Source: an uncultured Bellilinea sp.
GTDB lineage: Bacteria; Chloroflexota; Anaerolineae; Anaerolineales; Anaerolineaceae
Assembly: GCA_938040735.1 (NCBI GenBank)
Contig: CALHYE010000013.1
Coordinates: 248,001-312,000, forward strand
Reading direction: 5' to 3'
Length of the DNA: 64,000 bases
Below are positions 35,105 to 44,555 of this stretch, one piece after another; position 1 is the stretch's first letter; every line of letters begins with the position of its first letter. The notes under the pieces were generated by a model, which worked only from the letters and a program-made list of their open reading frames with translations, was not told where the DNA came from and did not search any database. The position numbers and the translations under genes were made by a program.

Positions 35105-35986
35105 TCACAATTTATCGGCCAGCTCCGCCGCCCGCAGCGTATTTTGCAGCAGCATGGCTATCGTCATCGGTCCTACTCCACCCGGCACAGGCGTAATGGA
35201 ACCGGCAACCTCTTTGACTTCATCAAAGGCAACATCCCCGACCAGCCGCGATCCTTTAGGGTGATTGGGGTCTTCAATCCGATTAATGCCCACATCAATT
35301 ACCACCGCTCCCGGTTTGACCCAATCACCGCGCACCATCTCCGCCTTGCCAACCGCAGCGATCAGCACATCGGCCTGGCGCACAACGGCGGGCAAATCAC
35401 GGGTGCGAGAATGGCAGATGGTAACGGTTGCATCCTCACGCACCAGCAGCAGCGCAACCGGCATCCCCACAATGTTGGAACGCCCCAGCACCACCGCATT
35501 CACCCCCCGCAAGGAAGGCAGGGTCTTCTTCAGCAGGTATATACAACCCGCCGGTGTACAGGGGACAAAAGCCGGTTCCCGTCCCTTTTGGGCCAGACGG
35601 CCAATGTTAACCGGGTGGAAACCATCCACATCTTTATGTAAATGGATGGTATTCAACACCGCTTCTTCATCCAATCCGGCCGGCAGGGGAAGCTGCACCA
35701 AAATGCCATGAATGCGCGGGTCTTCGTTGCATTCCCGAACCACTTTTTCCACCTGCTCTTGGGTAGCGTCGGCCGGCAATTCAAACCCAAACGACTCAAT
35801 GCCGACCTCGGCGCAGGCTTTGCGTTTAGATCGAACATAGACATGCGAGGCCGGATTGTCCCCTACCAGCACGGTTGCCAGTCCCGGTCTGGATTTTCCG
35901 GCGGCAATTCTCTGCTCGACCGCCGCTTTTACCTGCGCTCGAACTTCCTCTGCAATCAACTTACCGTCAATTAATGCAGCCGTCAT
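35105..35986 (-). CDS. folD: Methylenetetrahydrofolate dehydrogenase / methenyltetrahydrofolate cyclohydrolase
   Basis: One-carbon metabolism: oxidises 5,10-methylene-THF and hydrolyses methenyl-THF to 10-formyl-THF. 293 residues from ATG 35986 with AAGGAG six bases upstream. Signatures: catalytic Lys in YVRSKRKACAEVGI (Tyr-x3-Lys), QLPLPAGLDE, DVDGFHPVN, the dinucleotide fold VVLGRSNIVGMP and the C-terminal TPVPGGVGPMT. A minus-strand TATAAT at 36084-36089 is a likely -10. Separate from the purine unit, although formyl-THF links it to purine synthesis. Confidence 0.97.
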   Translation of the reverse strand: MTAALIDGKLIAEEVRAQVKAAVEQRIAAGKSRPGLATVLVGDNPASHVYVRSKRKACAEVGIESFGFELPADATQEQVEKVVRECNEDPRIHGILVQLPLPAGLDEEAVLNTIHLHKDVDGFHPVNIGRLAQKGREPAFVPCTPAGCIYLLKKTLPSLRGVNAVVLGRSNIVGMPVALLLVREDATVTICHSRTRDLPAVVRQADVLIAAVGKAEMVRGDWVKPGAVVIDVGINRIEDPNHPKGSRLVGDVAFDEVKEVAGSITPVPGGVGPMTIAMLLQNTLRAAELADKL

Positions 35987-36083
35987 TCTTCGCTCCTTTC
36001 TACGAGGTGATTTATCGGCAAACTGCGCCGAAATGACCCTTGGGTTAAGTTGTTTAGTTATCTGACAATGCCGGGATACTTCC

Positions 36084-36089
36084 ATTATA
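36084..36089 (-). promoter_or_regulatory. -10 element upstream of folD
   Basis: Minus-strand TATAAT about 98 bases before the folD start; the -35 region is not recognisable. Confidence 0.45.
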
Positions 36090-36141
36090 CCGATTTTTCA
36101 AAACTTGACAGCCTCCTCTGACCAATCAAAAACCTTAGATT

Positions 36142-36171
36142 TTGCGTAAATGGGCTGCTATCCGGTATAAT
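36142..36171 (+). promoter_or_regulatory. Promoter of ugd
   Basis: TTGCGT (36142-36147), 18-base spacer, TATAAT (36166-36171), 28 bases before the ugd start codon. Confidence 0.7.
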
Positions 36172-36198
36172 TCAAACCAACAGGAGGATTGCGAACCC

Positions 36199-37530
36199 AT
36201 GAGTAAAATTTGTGTCGTTGGAACCGGCTACGTTGGGCTGGTAACCGGAACTTGCTTTGCCGACCTTGGCAATGAAGTACGCTGTCTGGATATTGATCAT
36301 CAGCGCATCGAAAAATTAAAACAAGGCATCATGCCCATTTATGAGCCCGGTCTTGAGCAACTGGTCAGTCAGAATGTTAAAGCCGGGCGTTTGATTTTTA
36401 CCACCAATTATGAAGAAGCGCTGGATTCGGCTGAATTTGCCTTCATTGCGGTTGGTACCCCGTCTGGCGTGGATGGCGAGGCTGATTTACAGTATGTTCG
36501 AGCAGCAGCCGAAAAAATTGCCGATCTGGTGAATCATCCGATTATCGTCGTCAACAAATCTACCGTGCCGGTTGGCACCGGCGATTGGGTTGCGGACATC
36601 ATCCGCAAACGCCGCGCCGGCAAACCGCTCGACTTTGACGTGGTTTCTAACCCGGAGTTTTTACGCGAGGGTTCGGCCATCAACGATTTTATGTACCCCG
36701 ACCGGATTGTGCTGGGGTCGGTCAACCGTGAGGCAGCCTCCAAGGTCGCTCAACTTTACCTGAGCCTGCGCTGCCCGATCATGATCACCGATCTGCGCAC
36801 TGCCGAAATGATCAAGTACGCCTCGAATGCCTTTTTGGCCACCAAAATTTCCTTCATCAACGAAATGGCCAACATCTGCGAAGAATTGGGCGCGGATGTG
36901 CGGCAGGTTGCTCAGGGCATGGGCATGGACAAACGGATTGGCAATGCATTTCTGGATGCTGGTCTGGGCTGGGGCGGCTCGTGCTTCCCCAAAGATGTTA
37001 AAGCCCTCGCCCACATGGCCGTGCTGCACGGCACCAATCCCCAATTATTGCAGGCGGTCATGGATATAAACCGCAACCAGCGCCGCCGGGTGGTTCTGCG
37101 GCTGCGCAAAGCGCTGGGTTCGCTGGACGAAAAAGTCATCGGCGTCTTGGGACTTTCCTTCAAACCCAACACCGATGATATTCGCGAAGCGCCGGCCCTC
37201 GAGGTGATTCACCTGCTTCAGGTGGAAGGTGCAATGGTCAAAGCCTACGACCCTCAGGCAATGGAGGCTGCCAAAACCATGCTGCCAAAGGTGCGCTTAT
37301 GCAGCAATCCTTACGAAGTTGCCGAAGGCGCCGATGCGTTGGTGCTGGCCACCGAATGGAACGAGTTTAAGCAGCTCGATTTTGAGCGGATTGCCAGCCT
37401 GATGCGCAACAAATTGATCATGGACGGGCGTAATTTATGGGATCCTGAACGCCTGCGACAGTACGGCTTCACCTATTATGGAATTGGGCGACCATCGCTC
37501 AACGGCAACGATCTAAGCGGTTGCCCCTAG
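36199..37530 (+). CDS. ugd: UDP-glucose 6-dehydrogenase
   Basis: Oxidises UDP-glucose to UDP-glucuronate with two NAD, for capsule, exopolysaccharide or glycolipid precursors. 443 residues from ATG 36199, with GGAGG eleven bases upstream. Rossmann motif [10 protein letters not shown] (6-15), catalytic Cys262 in [19 protein letters not shown] near 120, [11 protein letters not shown] near 154 and a C-terminal [12 protein letters not shown]. An 11-bp inverted repeat follows the stop codon. No other sugar-nucleotide genes flank it. Confidence 0.96.
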   Translation: MSKICVVGTGYVGLVTGTCFADLGNEVRCLDIDHQRIEKLKQGIMPIYEPGLEQLVSQNVKAGRLIFTTNYEEALDSAEFAFIAVGTPSGVDGEADLQYVRAAAEKIADLVNHPIIVVNKSTVPVGTGDWVADIIRKRRAGKPLDFDVVSNPEFLREGSAINDFMYPDRIVLGSVNREAASKVAQLYLSLRCPIMITDLRTAEMIKYASNAFLATKISFINEMANICEELGADVRQVAQGMGMDKRIGNAFLDAGLGWGGSCFPKDVKALAHMAVLHGTNPQLLQAVMDINRNQRRRVVLRLRKALGSLDEKVIGVLGLSFKPNTDDIREAPALEVIHLLQVEGAMVKAYDPQAMEAAKTMLPKVRLCSNPYEVAEGADALVLATEWNEFKQLDFERIASLMRNKLIMDGRNLWDPERLRQYGFTYYGIGRPSLNGNDLSGCP

Positions 37531-37552
37531 AAATTCTCCACTCAACTGAAGA

Positions 37553-37579
37553 ACCGGGCGCCTCCCTAAGGCGCCCGGT
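37553..37579 (+). repeat. 11-bp inverted repeat after ugd
   Basis: ACCGGGCGCCT (37553-37563) with AGGCGCCCGGT (37569-37579), five-base loop. No T-run; probable terminator of the U-tract-less kind or a stabilising hairpin. Confidence 0.65.
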
Positions 37580-37618
37580 ATGATAAGGAGCAACACAAGA
37601 TAGGGGTTGCAAAACAAC

Positions 37619-38410
37619 ATGTCCCTCAACGACTGGCTAAACCGGATTTTCAATCAGGATGCACTGGAAGGCATCCCTCAGCTGCCGGACGAGAGCATTG
37701 ATCTGGTGATTGCCGACCCACCCTACGGATTGGGCAAAGATTACGGCAATGAGTCAGACCGCCGCCGCCCCAATGAATTGCTTTCCTGGACCTACCGCTG
37801 GATTGATCTGACGCTGCCTAAACTCAAGCCGAACGGCAGCCTGTATATTTTCACCACGTGGCGGTACAGCCCGGAAATTTTCAGTTACCTGAAGCAACGC
37901 ATGATCATGATCAATGAGATCATCTGGGACCGTAAGGTGCCCAGCATGGGCGGTACAACCCGCCGTTTTACCTCGGTACACGACACAATTGGCTTTTTCG
38001 CCAGGAACCACCAGTATTACTTCGATCTCGATGCCGTTCGCATCCCCTACGACCCCCGAACCAAAAAAGCCCGCTCCCGTTCGATCTTTGTCGGTAAAAA
38101 GTGGCTGGAAGTGGGTTATAACCCCAAAGACGTCTGGTCGGTCAGCCGCCTGCACCGCATTCACAATGAACGCGAGAATCACCCTACCCAGAAACCCCTC
38201 GAAATCATTGAACGCATGGTCAAAGCCTCCTGCCCACGCGGCGGCGTGGTGCTTGATCCCTTTGCGGGTTCGGGGACAACTATCGCAGCCTGTATTCTCC
38301 ATCAACGAAATTACATTGCTTTTGAAATTAACCCGCAGTACTATCAAATCATCCTGCAAAGAATGGAAAAAATCCATCGCGGTTTTCCCGAACAATCCAG
38401 AGAAACCTGA
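37619..38410 (+). CDS. Solitary beta-class amino-DNA methyltransferase
   Basis: 263 residues from ATG 37619; an in-frame TTG at 37607 is possible and the ribosome site is weak. Catalytic motif DPPY at 33-36 comes before the AdoMet motif DPFAGSGTT near residue 220. That order, with a target-recognition region between, is the beta class (N6-adenine or N4-cytosine). VWSVSRLHRIHNERENHPTQKP is broken here to its key part NHPTQKPLEI, a hallmark of these enzymes. No restriction nuclease is next to it, so it is an orphan that may act in regulation or as an antirestriction methylase. A terminator hairpin follows. Confidence 0.88.
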   Translation: MSLNDWLNRIFNQDALEGIPQLPDESIDLVIADPPYGLGKDYGNESDRRRPNELLSWTYRWIDLTLPKLKPNGSLYIFTTWRYSPEIFSYLKQRMIMINEIIWDRKVPSMGGTTRRFTSVHDTIGFFARNHQYYFDLDAVRIPYDPRTKKARSRSIFVGKKWLEVGYNPKDVWSVSRLHRIHNERENHPTQKPLEIIERMVKASCPRGGVVLDPFAGSGTTIAACILHQRNYIAFEINPQYYQIILQRMEKIHRGFPEQSRET

Positions 38411-38481
38411 TTTTTTCTTGGGGATACCTGATAAAGAACCAGGGTTTAACCCGTTCTTAACATTTTTTGGAAACATATAAG

Positions 38482-38522
38482 TTCTCTTTTCGTATATTGT
38501 TATGGCGAAAAGAGAATTTTTT
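38482..38522 (+). terminator. Intrinsic terminator or attenuator just before the slipin gene
   Basis: An 11-bp stem TTCTCTTTTCG (38482-38492) with CGAAAAGAGAA (38506-38516) is followed by six T residues (38517-38522). It ends only 5 bases before the AAGGAG of the next gene (38528-38533), so that gene must either be read through it or use a promoter inside it. Confidence 0.8.
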
Positions 38523-38539
38523 ATATTAAGGAGAAAATC

Positions 38540-39313
38540 ATGGATCAGATTCTCAGCCTGGCAGCCTGTCTTGTGCCTCTATTTTTTGTGGCGGTTTTCC
38601 TGCTGTTTTCTTCCATCAGACAACTCTTTCAGTATGAACGCGGGGTCGTTTTTACCCTGGGTAAATTCACCGGCACACGCAACCCCGGTATAACCCTGAT
38701 TCTTCCGGTTATCCAAAACATGCGCAAGGTGGACATGCGCATCAAAACCGCGGATGTACCCCGCCAGGAAGTGATGACCAAAGACAACATCCCCATGCTG
38801 GTTAACGCGGTCGTTTATTTCAAAGTTGTGCGCCCGGAAGATGTCGTCATCAAAATTGAAGATCATGTGTATGCCATTCGTCAATACACCCAAGCCGCCC
38901 TGCGCGATGTGATCGGCAACCACGAACTGGATTTTGTGCTGAGCGAACGCGAAAAAATTGCCAACAGCATCAAGGAGATTGTGGATGCGGAAACCAGCGG
39001 CTGGGGTGTGGATGTGGAAAGCATCAAAATTCAAGAGATTGAACTCCCGGCTGAGATGAAACGCGCCATGGCTAAACAGGCTGAAGCGGAGCGCGAACGG
39101 CGCGCCATGATCATCGCCTCGCAGGGTGAACTTTCTGCCGCTGAAAACCTGCGTCAGGCCGCCGAAACCCTCGCTCATTCCGCCGGGGCTTTGCACCTGC
39201 GCACCCTCCAGACCATCCGCGATATTGCCGCCGATCCTTCGGAAAAAATAGTCCTGTTTGTGCCCTCCGATATCAACAACACCCTCAGCACCATCATGAG
39301 TAAGAAAGAATGA
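38540..39313 (+). CDS. Slipin / stomatin-like SPFH protein
   Basis: 257 residues. An N-terminal membrane helix (LAACLVPLFFVAVFLLFSS) is followed by the SPFH/band-7 domain (YERGVVFTLGKFTGTRNPG, TKDNIPMLVNAVVYF, DVIGNHELDFVLSERE) and a coiled C-terminal part rich in Ala, Glu and Arg (KQAEAERERRAMI). It would form membrane-bound oligomeric rings at lipid microdomains. NfeD, the usual slipin partner, is not adjacent. The stop codon overlaps the next start (ATGA), coupling it to an HPS-like decarboxylase. Confidence 0.9.
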   Translation: MDQILSLAACLVPLFFVAVFLLFSSIRQLFQYERGVVFTLGKFTGTRNPGITLILPVIQNMRKVDMRIKTADVPRQEVMTKDNIPMLVNAVVYFKVVRPEDVVIKIEDHVYAIRQYTQAALRDVIGNHELDFVLSEREKIANSIKEIVDAETSGWGVDVESIKIQEIELPAEMKRAMAKQAEAERERRAMIIASQGELSAAENLRQAAETLAHSAGALHLRTLQTIRDIAADPSEKIVLFVPSDINNTLSTIMSKKE

Positions 39314-39987
39314 GTCGCAGCCTTCTCGACACCAAAACCCGCTACCTTCAACTTGCGTTCAATGATGACATTTCGCTTGCAAAGCAAATCATTCCCTCGT
39401 TGCCGCAAAATGAGCGCATTTTCATTGAAGCCGGCACTCCCTATCTCAAGTACGAGGGGATGCGCGGTATCCGCGAAATGCGACGTTTGTGGAAGGGTCA
39501 CATTGTTGCAGATTTAAAAGTCAGCGACGGCGGTCGTCAGGAAGTAGAAATGGCTCATCGGGCTGGAGCAACCGCCGTAACGGCGTTGGGCAGTTCACCG
39601 GTTGAAACCCTCAATCACTTTGTCACTCGTTGCGCCGAATTAAGCATGATTTCCATGCTGGATATGCTGGGCGTAGAGGATCCGCTTGAGCGGGTAATGA
39701 ACATGCGCCAGCCGCCGGATGTGGTCGTTCTCCACCGCGGGCGGGATGAAGAAAGCACCCGCGGCAAGGTGATTCAGTACCGGCATGTCAACCGCCTGCG
39801 CAGTAAATTCAATGTGGTCATTTCGGCTGCCGGCGGGGTGGACCTGCGCGAAGCGCGCAGCGCCATCTTCAACGGCGCTAATATCGTGGTGGTCAATCTG
39901 GTCAAGCCGGGGGATGTCTGGCAGGGCATCCGCACCGATCAGGATGTCCCGGCCATCGCCGCCGAATTTTTAGCGACCATCGAATAA
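39310..39987 (+). CDS. OMP decarboxylase-superfamily protein (3-hexulose-6-phosphate synthase-like)
   Basis: 225 residues folding as one beta/alpha barrel. The superfamily signature DxKxxD is present as ADLKVSDGG, followed by EVEMAHRAGATAVTALG, closest by eye to hexulose-phosphate synthase or KGPDC rather than PyrF. The late VVISAAGGVDLREA and ANIVVVNLV strands match the phosphate-binding end. The reaction is uncertain: formaldehyde fixation with ribulose 5-phosphate, its reverse in pentose formation, or an unknown decarboxylation or aldol reaction. No phosphohexuloisomerase gene is nearby. Translationally coupled to slipin and convergent with uvrA. Confidence 0.82.
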   Translation: MSRSLLDTKTRYLQLAFNDDISLAKQIIPSLPQNERIFIEAGTPYLKYEGMRGIREMRRLWKGHIVADLKVSDGGRQEVEMAHRAGATAVTALGSSPVETLNHFVTRCAELSMISMLDMLGVEDPLERVMNMRQPPDVVVLHRGRDEESTRGKVIQYRHVNRLRSKFNVVISAAGGVDLREARSAIFNGANIVVVNLVKPGDVWQGIRTDQDVPAIAAEFLATIE

Positions 39988-39991
39988 ACCT

Positions 39992-42907
39992 TCAGCGTCC
40001 ATTATCCTTGCAGTTGTGCAGGTGATGGAGAGAAAGATATTCACTCAAATATTGACCGGTGTACGAACCGGGGAAACTGCAAATCTGCTCCGGGGTGCCC
40101 TCGGCGACTAACCTGCCGCCCCGGTCACCGCCTTCGGGGCCGAGGTCAATGATGTAGTCCGCCACTTTGATAATGTCCATATTGTGTTCAATAATCAAAA
40201 CGGAATTTCCGGCATCCACCAGGCGTTGCAACACTTCAATCAATTTATGCACATCCGCCGCGTGCAAACCAACCGAAGGTTCGTCCAGCACATACAGGGT
40301 GCGGCCGGTCGCCCGCCGCGAAAGTTCACGGGATAATTTAACCCGCTGAGCCTCGCCGCCGGAGAGCGTGGTAGCCGGCTGCCCAATACGGATATACCCC
40401 AAGCCCACATCTTCCAGAGTGCGCAATTTATTGACGATTGCCGGGAAGGCTGAGAAGAACTCCAATGCTTCGCTGACGGTCATATCCAGCACCTCGGCAA
40501 TGTTTTTCCCCTTGAAACGCACCTGTAAGGTTTCGCGGTTGAAACGAGCGCCATGGCAAACATCACAGGGTACATACACATCCGGCAAAAATTGCATTTC
40601 AATTCGCAACTGCCCTTGACCCTGACAAGCCTCACATCGGCCGCCGTGTACGTTGAAAGAGAACCGGCCGGCTTTGTAGCCGCGCAATTTACTCTCCGGC
40701 AGTTCGGCAAACAACTTGCGAATTTCATCAAATAAACCGGTATATGTGCCGGGGTTGGAGCGGGGTGTCCTTCCAATTGGCGATTGGTCAATATTGATAA
40801 TTTTATCGAGGTGTTCCAGCCCCTCAATCCGGTCATACTCGCCCGGCTGAGTGTGCGCTCCGTTCAAATCACGAGCAAGCGCATTGTACAGCACATCCAC
40901 CATCAGGGTTGATTTGCCCGAACCGGAAACGCCGGTGATGCACACCAGTTTGCCGAGGGGAATGGTGACGTCCAGATTTTTGAGATTATTTGCCCGCGCC
41001 CCAATAATCCGCAAGGCTTTACCGTTTCCGTTGCGCCGTTTGGGCGGCAGAGGCACCTGCTGGCGGCCGGACAGGTAAGCCCCCGTCAGCGATTTTGGAT
41101 TTTCCAGAATCATCTGCGGCGTGCCTTCCGCCACAATATAGCCGCCGTGTTCCCCCGCACCGGGACCGAGGTCAATTACCCAATCCGCCGAGCGGATGGT
41201 TTCTTCATCATGTTCCACCACCAGCACAGTGTTGCCTAAATCCCGCAACCCCTTAAGGGTTGCCAGCAAACGGTTGTTGTCGCGCGGGTGCAATCCAATG
41301 GATGGTTCATCCAGCACATACAGGACGCCCATCAAACGCGAACCGATTTGAGTGGCCAGCCGGATGCGTTGGGCTTCGCCACCGGAAAGTGTGCTGGCAG
41401 AACGATTAAGGGTTAAGTAATCCAAACCTACATCCACAAGGAAACCCAACCGCGCTTCGATTTCTTTTAAGACTCTGCCGGCGATTGCCTGATCGCGCGC
41501 CGATAATGGGGTTTGCGGCCCGTTCAAGCGTTTTATCCATTCCAGCGTGCGGTTGACCGGCCAGGAAGTCACTTCAACAATGTTGAAATTATCCACCGTA
41601 ACCGCCAGCGCTTCGGGCCGTAAGCGGCTGCCATGACAGGTCGGGCAGGGACGATCGCTCATAAATTCGGTAATCTTATTGCGGATATACTCCGAAGAAG
41701 TCTCCCGAAAGCGCCGTTCCAGATTTGGAATGACCCCCTCAAAGGCGGTCTGATAGGAGGATTGCCGGTCATTCCGGCCGTAAAAATGAACCCGGATTTC
41801 CTCGCCCCCCGTACCGTACAGGATTTTATCCAGTTTTTCTTTGGGGATGGTGTAGACGGGGGCATTCAGGTCAATGTGGTAGCGCGCCGCAACCGCTTCG
41901 ACCATTTGCCAGTAATAACCGCCCTGATCGCGCGGGCCGTTCCACTCTAATGCGATGATCGCCCCGTCGTTTAATGAACGTTCCTTATCCGGTATCAACA
42001 AATCGGGGTCAATTTCCAGTTTACTGCCCAAACCCTGACAATCCGGGCAGGCGCCGTGCGGGGTGTTAAACGAAAAAGTACGCGGTTCAATTTCCGGCAG
42101 CGAAACCCCATGTTCCGGACAAGCCAGATGCTCAGAGTAAAACAAATCCTGCGGAGGATCCGCGGAGAGATTTTGGACAATCAGGTAACCCTCGCCCACT
42201 TTTAGGGCCGTCTCCACCGAGTCGGTCAAGCGTGAGCGAGCAGCCTGTTCTTCTTCGGGGTTCTCCGCCTTACTCAATACCAGACGGTCCACTACGGCTT
42301 CGATATGATGAATCTTGTAGCGGTCAAGCGTAATTTCATCGTCCAACGAATAAACAACGCCATCTACCCGCACCCGCACAAAACCGGCTTTACGGATTTC
42401 ATCGAAAACCGCTTGATAGGTGCCTTTTCTGCCGCGCACGATCGGGGCCAGGATCAGGATGCGCGTCCCTTCGGCCATTTTCTCAATCGCATCAACAATT
42501 TCCTGGGCTGACTGACGCACCACCTCGCGCCCACATACCGGACAGTGCGGGATACCCACCCGCGCAAACAACAATCTCAGGTAGTCATACACTTCGGTAA
42601 CCGTTCCAACCGTCGAACGCGGATTGCGGGAGGTGGCTTTCTGGTCAATCGAAACCGCCGGAGACAGTCCCTCAATCGAATCCACGTCCGGTTTTTCCAT
42701 TTGGCCTAAAAACTGCCGCGCATACGCCGAAAGCGATTCCACATAACGGCGTTGTCCCTCGGCGAATATCGTATCAAAAGCCAGCGAACTTTTGCCCGAC
42801 CCCGAAAGGCCGGTAATCACCACCAGTTGATCGCGGGGAATTTCAACCGTAATATTTTTTAAGTTATGCTCACGAGCGCCGACTACCCGAATAACATTTT
42901 GGGTCAT
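39992..42907 (-). CDS. uvrA: Excinuclease ABC subunit A
   Basis: Damage-recognition ATPase of nucleotide excision repair. 971 residues, full length. First Walker [14 protein letters not shown] near residue 33, a zinc site starting CPVC near residue 120, the large insertion domain with a Cys-rich CPEHG/CPDCQ module, a signature [12 protein letters not shown], then second-half [18 protein letters not shown] zinc finger, [12 protein letters not shown] and [12 protein letters not shown]. The start has AAGGTG seven bases upstream. uvrB and uvrC are not in this window. Confidence 0.98.
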   Translation of the reverse strand: MTQNVIRVVGAREHNLKNITVEIPRDQLVVITGLSGSGKSSLAFDTIFAEGQRRYVESLSAYARQFLGQMEKPDVDSIEGLSPAVSIDQKATSRNPRSTVGTVTEVYDYLRLLFARVGIPHCPVCGREVVRQSAQEIVDAIEKMAEGTRILILAPIVRGRKGTYQAVFDEIRKAGFVRVRVDGVVYSLDDEITLDRYKIHHIEAVVDRLVLSKAENPEEEQAARSRLTDSVETALKVGEGYLIVQNLSADPPQDLFYSEHLACPEHGVSLPEIEPRTFSFNTPHGACPDCQGLGSKLEIDPDLLIPDKERSLNDGAIIALEWNGPRDQGGYYWQMVEAVAARYHIDLNAPVYTIPKEKLDKILYGTGGEEIRVHFYGRNDRQSSYQTAFEGVIPNLERRFRETSSEYIRNKITEFMSDRPCPTCHGSRLRPEALAVTVDNFNIVEVTSWPVNRTLEWIKRLNGPQTPLSARDQAIAGRVLKEIEARLGFLVDVGLDYLTLNRSASTLSGGEAQRIRLATQIGSRLMGVLYVLDEPSIGLHPRDNNRLLATLKGLRDLGNTVLVVEHDEETIRSADWVIDLGPGAGEHGGYIVAEGTPQMILENPKSLTGAYLSGRQQVPLPPKRRNGNGKALRIIGARANNLKNLDVTIPLGKLVCITGVSGSGKSTLMVDVLYNALARDLNGAHTQPGEYDRIEGLEHLDKIINIDQSPIGRTPRSNPGTYTGLFDEIRKLFAELPESKLRGYKAGRFSFNVHGGRCEACQGQGQLRIEMQFLPDVYVPCDVCHGARFNRETLQVRFKGKNIAEVLDMTVSEALEFFSAFPAIVNKLRTLEDVGLGYIRIGQPATTLSGGEAQRVKLSRELSRRATGRTLYVLDEPSVGLHAADVHKLIEVLQRLVDAGNSVLIIEHNMDIIKVADYIIDLGPEGGDRGGRLVAEGTPEQICSFPGSYTGQYLSEYLSLHHLHNCKDNGR

Positions 42908-42927
42908 GACTGAACACCTTTTTAGAA

Positions 42928-42943
42928 ATTATATTCTATTATA
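42928..42943 (-). promoter_or_regulatory. Overlapping -10 boxes upstream of uvrA
   Basis: Two minus-strand TATAAT hexamers ten bases apart (42938-42943 and 42928-42933). The upstream one gives a leader that contains the Shine-Dalgarno. -35 not recognisable. A small hairpin CATGCC/GGCATG lies directly upstream. Confidence 0.55.
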
Positions 42944-43059
42944 ACATGCCTTTCGGGCATGAACGTAATTTTGAATCAGGCAATCCATAATTGTACCGCA
43001 AAACCATGATTGTTAATAACTCTTAACCTCTTTTTCGCCCATGGATTACATTGGCTATG

Positions 43060-43065
43060 TATAAT
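43060..43065 (+). promoter_or_regulatory. -10 element upstream of the UMF1-type transporter gene
   Basis: TATAAT 35 bases before the start codon; no convincing -35. Confidence 0.45.
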
Positions 43066-43100
43066 CTTTCTATTCCAAGAGATCACTTTGGAGAGTAGAC

Positions 43101-44438
43101 ATGGACGAACCAAAACGTAAGCGCGCCATTTGGGCTTGGACAATGTATGATTGGGCCAATTCGGCGTTTGCCACCACCATGATGGCGGCGGTGCTGCCGG
43201 TTTATTACACTTCGGTTGCGGCAGCCAACCTGCCGCCAAACATCGCCACCGCCTATTGGGGCTTTACCACTTCCCTCTCTGCCCTGTTGGCTGCGATTAT
43301 CAGTCCAATTCTCGGCGCTATGGCGGATTTCAGGGGCGCGAAAAAACGCTTTCTGACCATTTTCATGCTGCTGGGCGTGACCGGCACGGCTCTGCTGTAC
43401 TTTGTCCGCACCGGCGACTGGCTGCTCGGGTCGCTTTTTTTCATCTTGGGGAATATCGGCTTTGCCGGCAGTCTGGTCTATTATGATGCTTTACTGCCTC
43501 ACGTTGCCAGACCCGACGAACTGGATCAGGTTTCCTCACGCGGCTACGCTATGGGCTACATTGGCGGCGGTGTGCTTCTGGCCATCAATTTAGCCATGAT
43601 TTTGTTTGTCCCGGGATTTTTCCCACCCGAACAGGAAGCCGAAATCACTCAGCTAATGACCCGCATGGCCTTTTTGACCGTTGCAGTATGGTGGTTTATC
43701 TTCACTTTACCGCTGCTAAAACATGTTTCCGAACCGAAACGGCGGATTTTACCGGGAGAAGAAAAATTCAACCCCGTTCAAGCCAGTTTCAGCCGTCTAA
43801 GCACTACCTTTAAGGAAATTCGCAACTACCGCGATCTATCGATTTTCCTTCTGGCTTTCTGGATTTATGCCAATGGAATTGGAACCATCATTACCATGGC
43901 AACTGCCTATGGCAACGAAATCGGCATCGGTCAAACAACCCTCATCGGCACCTTACTGATGGTGCAATTTCTGGCTGCGCCCTTTGCCATCCTCTTCGGT
44001 CGGCTCGCCAAGCGGATTGGCCCAAAGAAAGCCATTTACCTCAGCCTGTCCGTTTATACGCTGATTTCGATCATGGGGTATTTCCTGCAATTTGAGTGGC
44101 AATTCTGGGCATTGGGTGCGATGGTTGCCACGGTTCAGGGCGGCAGTCAGGCGCTCAGCCGTTCGGTGATGGGGCGCATGATTCCCAAAAGCAAATCGGC
44201 CGAGTTTTTTGGCTTTTTCAGCGTATTTGAAAAGTTTGCCACCATTGCCGGGCCGTTCTTGTTTGGCGTTGTTTCAACCCTTACCGGAGCCAGCCGCTTG
44301 AGTATCGTTTCGTTGATCTTCTTCTTTGCCATCGGCATGTTGCTGCTCAGCCGGGTAAATATCGAACGCGGCATGAAGGTGGCTGAATTGGAAGAACAAA
44401 CCCTGATTGATCAAGAGGCGCTCAACCAACCTGCCTGA
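43101..44438 (+). CDS. UMF1/Atg22-type major facilitator transporter
   Basis: 445 residues, about 12 hydrophobic helices. The N-terminal WAWTMYDWANSAFATTMMAAVLP (key part YDWANSAFATT) is the signature of the UMF1 family, related to fungal Atg22, an amino acid exporter of the vacuole. Loop motif GAMADFRGAKKRFL and ALSRSVMGRMIPKSKSAEFFGF are also typical (key part ALSRSVMGRMIP). The substrate in bacteria is unknown. GGAGAG precedes the start by five bases. Convergent with the small membrane-peptide gene, four bases away. Confidence 0.9.
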   Translation: MDEPKRKRAIWAWTMYDWANSAFATTMMAAVLPVYYTSVAAANLPPNIATAYWGFTTSLSALLAAIISPILGAMADFRGAKKRFLTIFMLLGVTGTALLYFVRTGDWLLGSLFFILGNIGFAGSLVYYDALLPHVARPDELDQVSSRGYAMGYIGGGVLLAINLAMILFVPGFFPPEQEAEITQLMTRMAFLTVAVWWFIFTLPLLKHVSEPKRRILPGEEKFNPVQASFSRLSTTFKEIRNYRDLSIFLLAFWIYANGIGTIITMATAYGNEIGIGQTTLIGTLLMVQFLAAPFAILFGRLAKRIGPKKAIYLSLSVYTLISIMGYFLQFEWQFWALGAMVATVQGGSQALSRSVMGRMIPKSKSAEFFGFFSVFEKFATIAGPFLFGVVSTLTGASRLSIVSLIFFFAIGMLLLSRVNIERGMKVAELEEQTLIDQEALNQPA

Positions 44439-44441
44439 ACT

Positions 44442-44543
44442 TCAACCGATCAATCCGCTTTGCAGGGCTGCAAACAACAAAGTCACCAGCAGAATCAACA
44501 ACCCAATAGCGACGGTGAGTGCGGTCATTAGACGGCTGCGCAT
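44442..44543 (-). CDS. 33-residue membrane peptide downstream of a ferric-reductase-like gene
   Basis: A short frame, ATG 44543 to TGA 44442, with AGAGGAGAAG placed 3-12 bases before the ATG and only 12 bases after the stop of the flavoprotein gene. The peptide begins MRSRLMTALTVAIG, continues as one strongly hydrophobic helix of about 20 residues and ends LQSGLIG. The good ribosome site, the spacing and the single-span composition favour a real small membrane protein, perhaps a subunit or stabiliser of the reductase. Confidence 0.65.
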   Translation of the reverse strand: MRSRLMTALTVAIGLLILLVTLLFAALQSGLIG

Positions 44544-44555
44544 CGGCTTCTCCTC

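Noticed and set aside
42908-43100. SOS (LexA) box upstream of uvrA
   Set aside because: The intergenic region has TATAAT boxes and a small CATGCC hairpin but no recognisable LexA palindrome.
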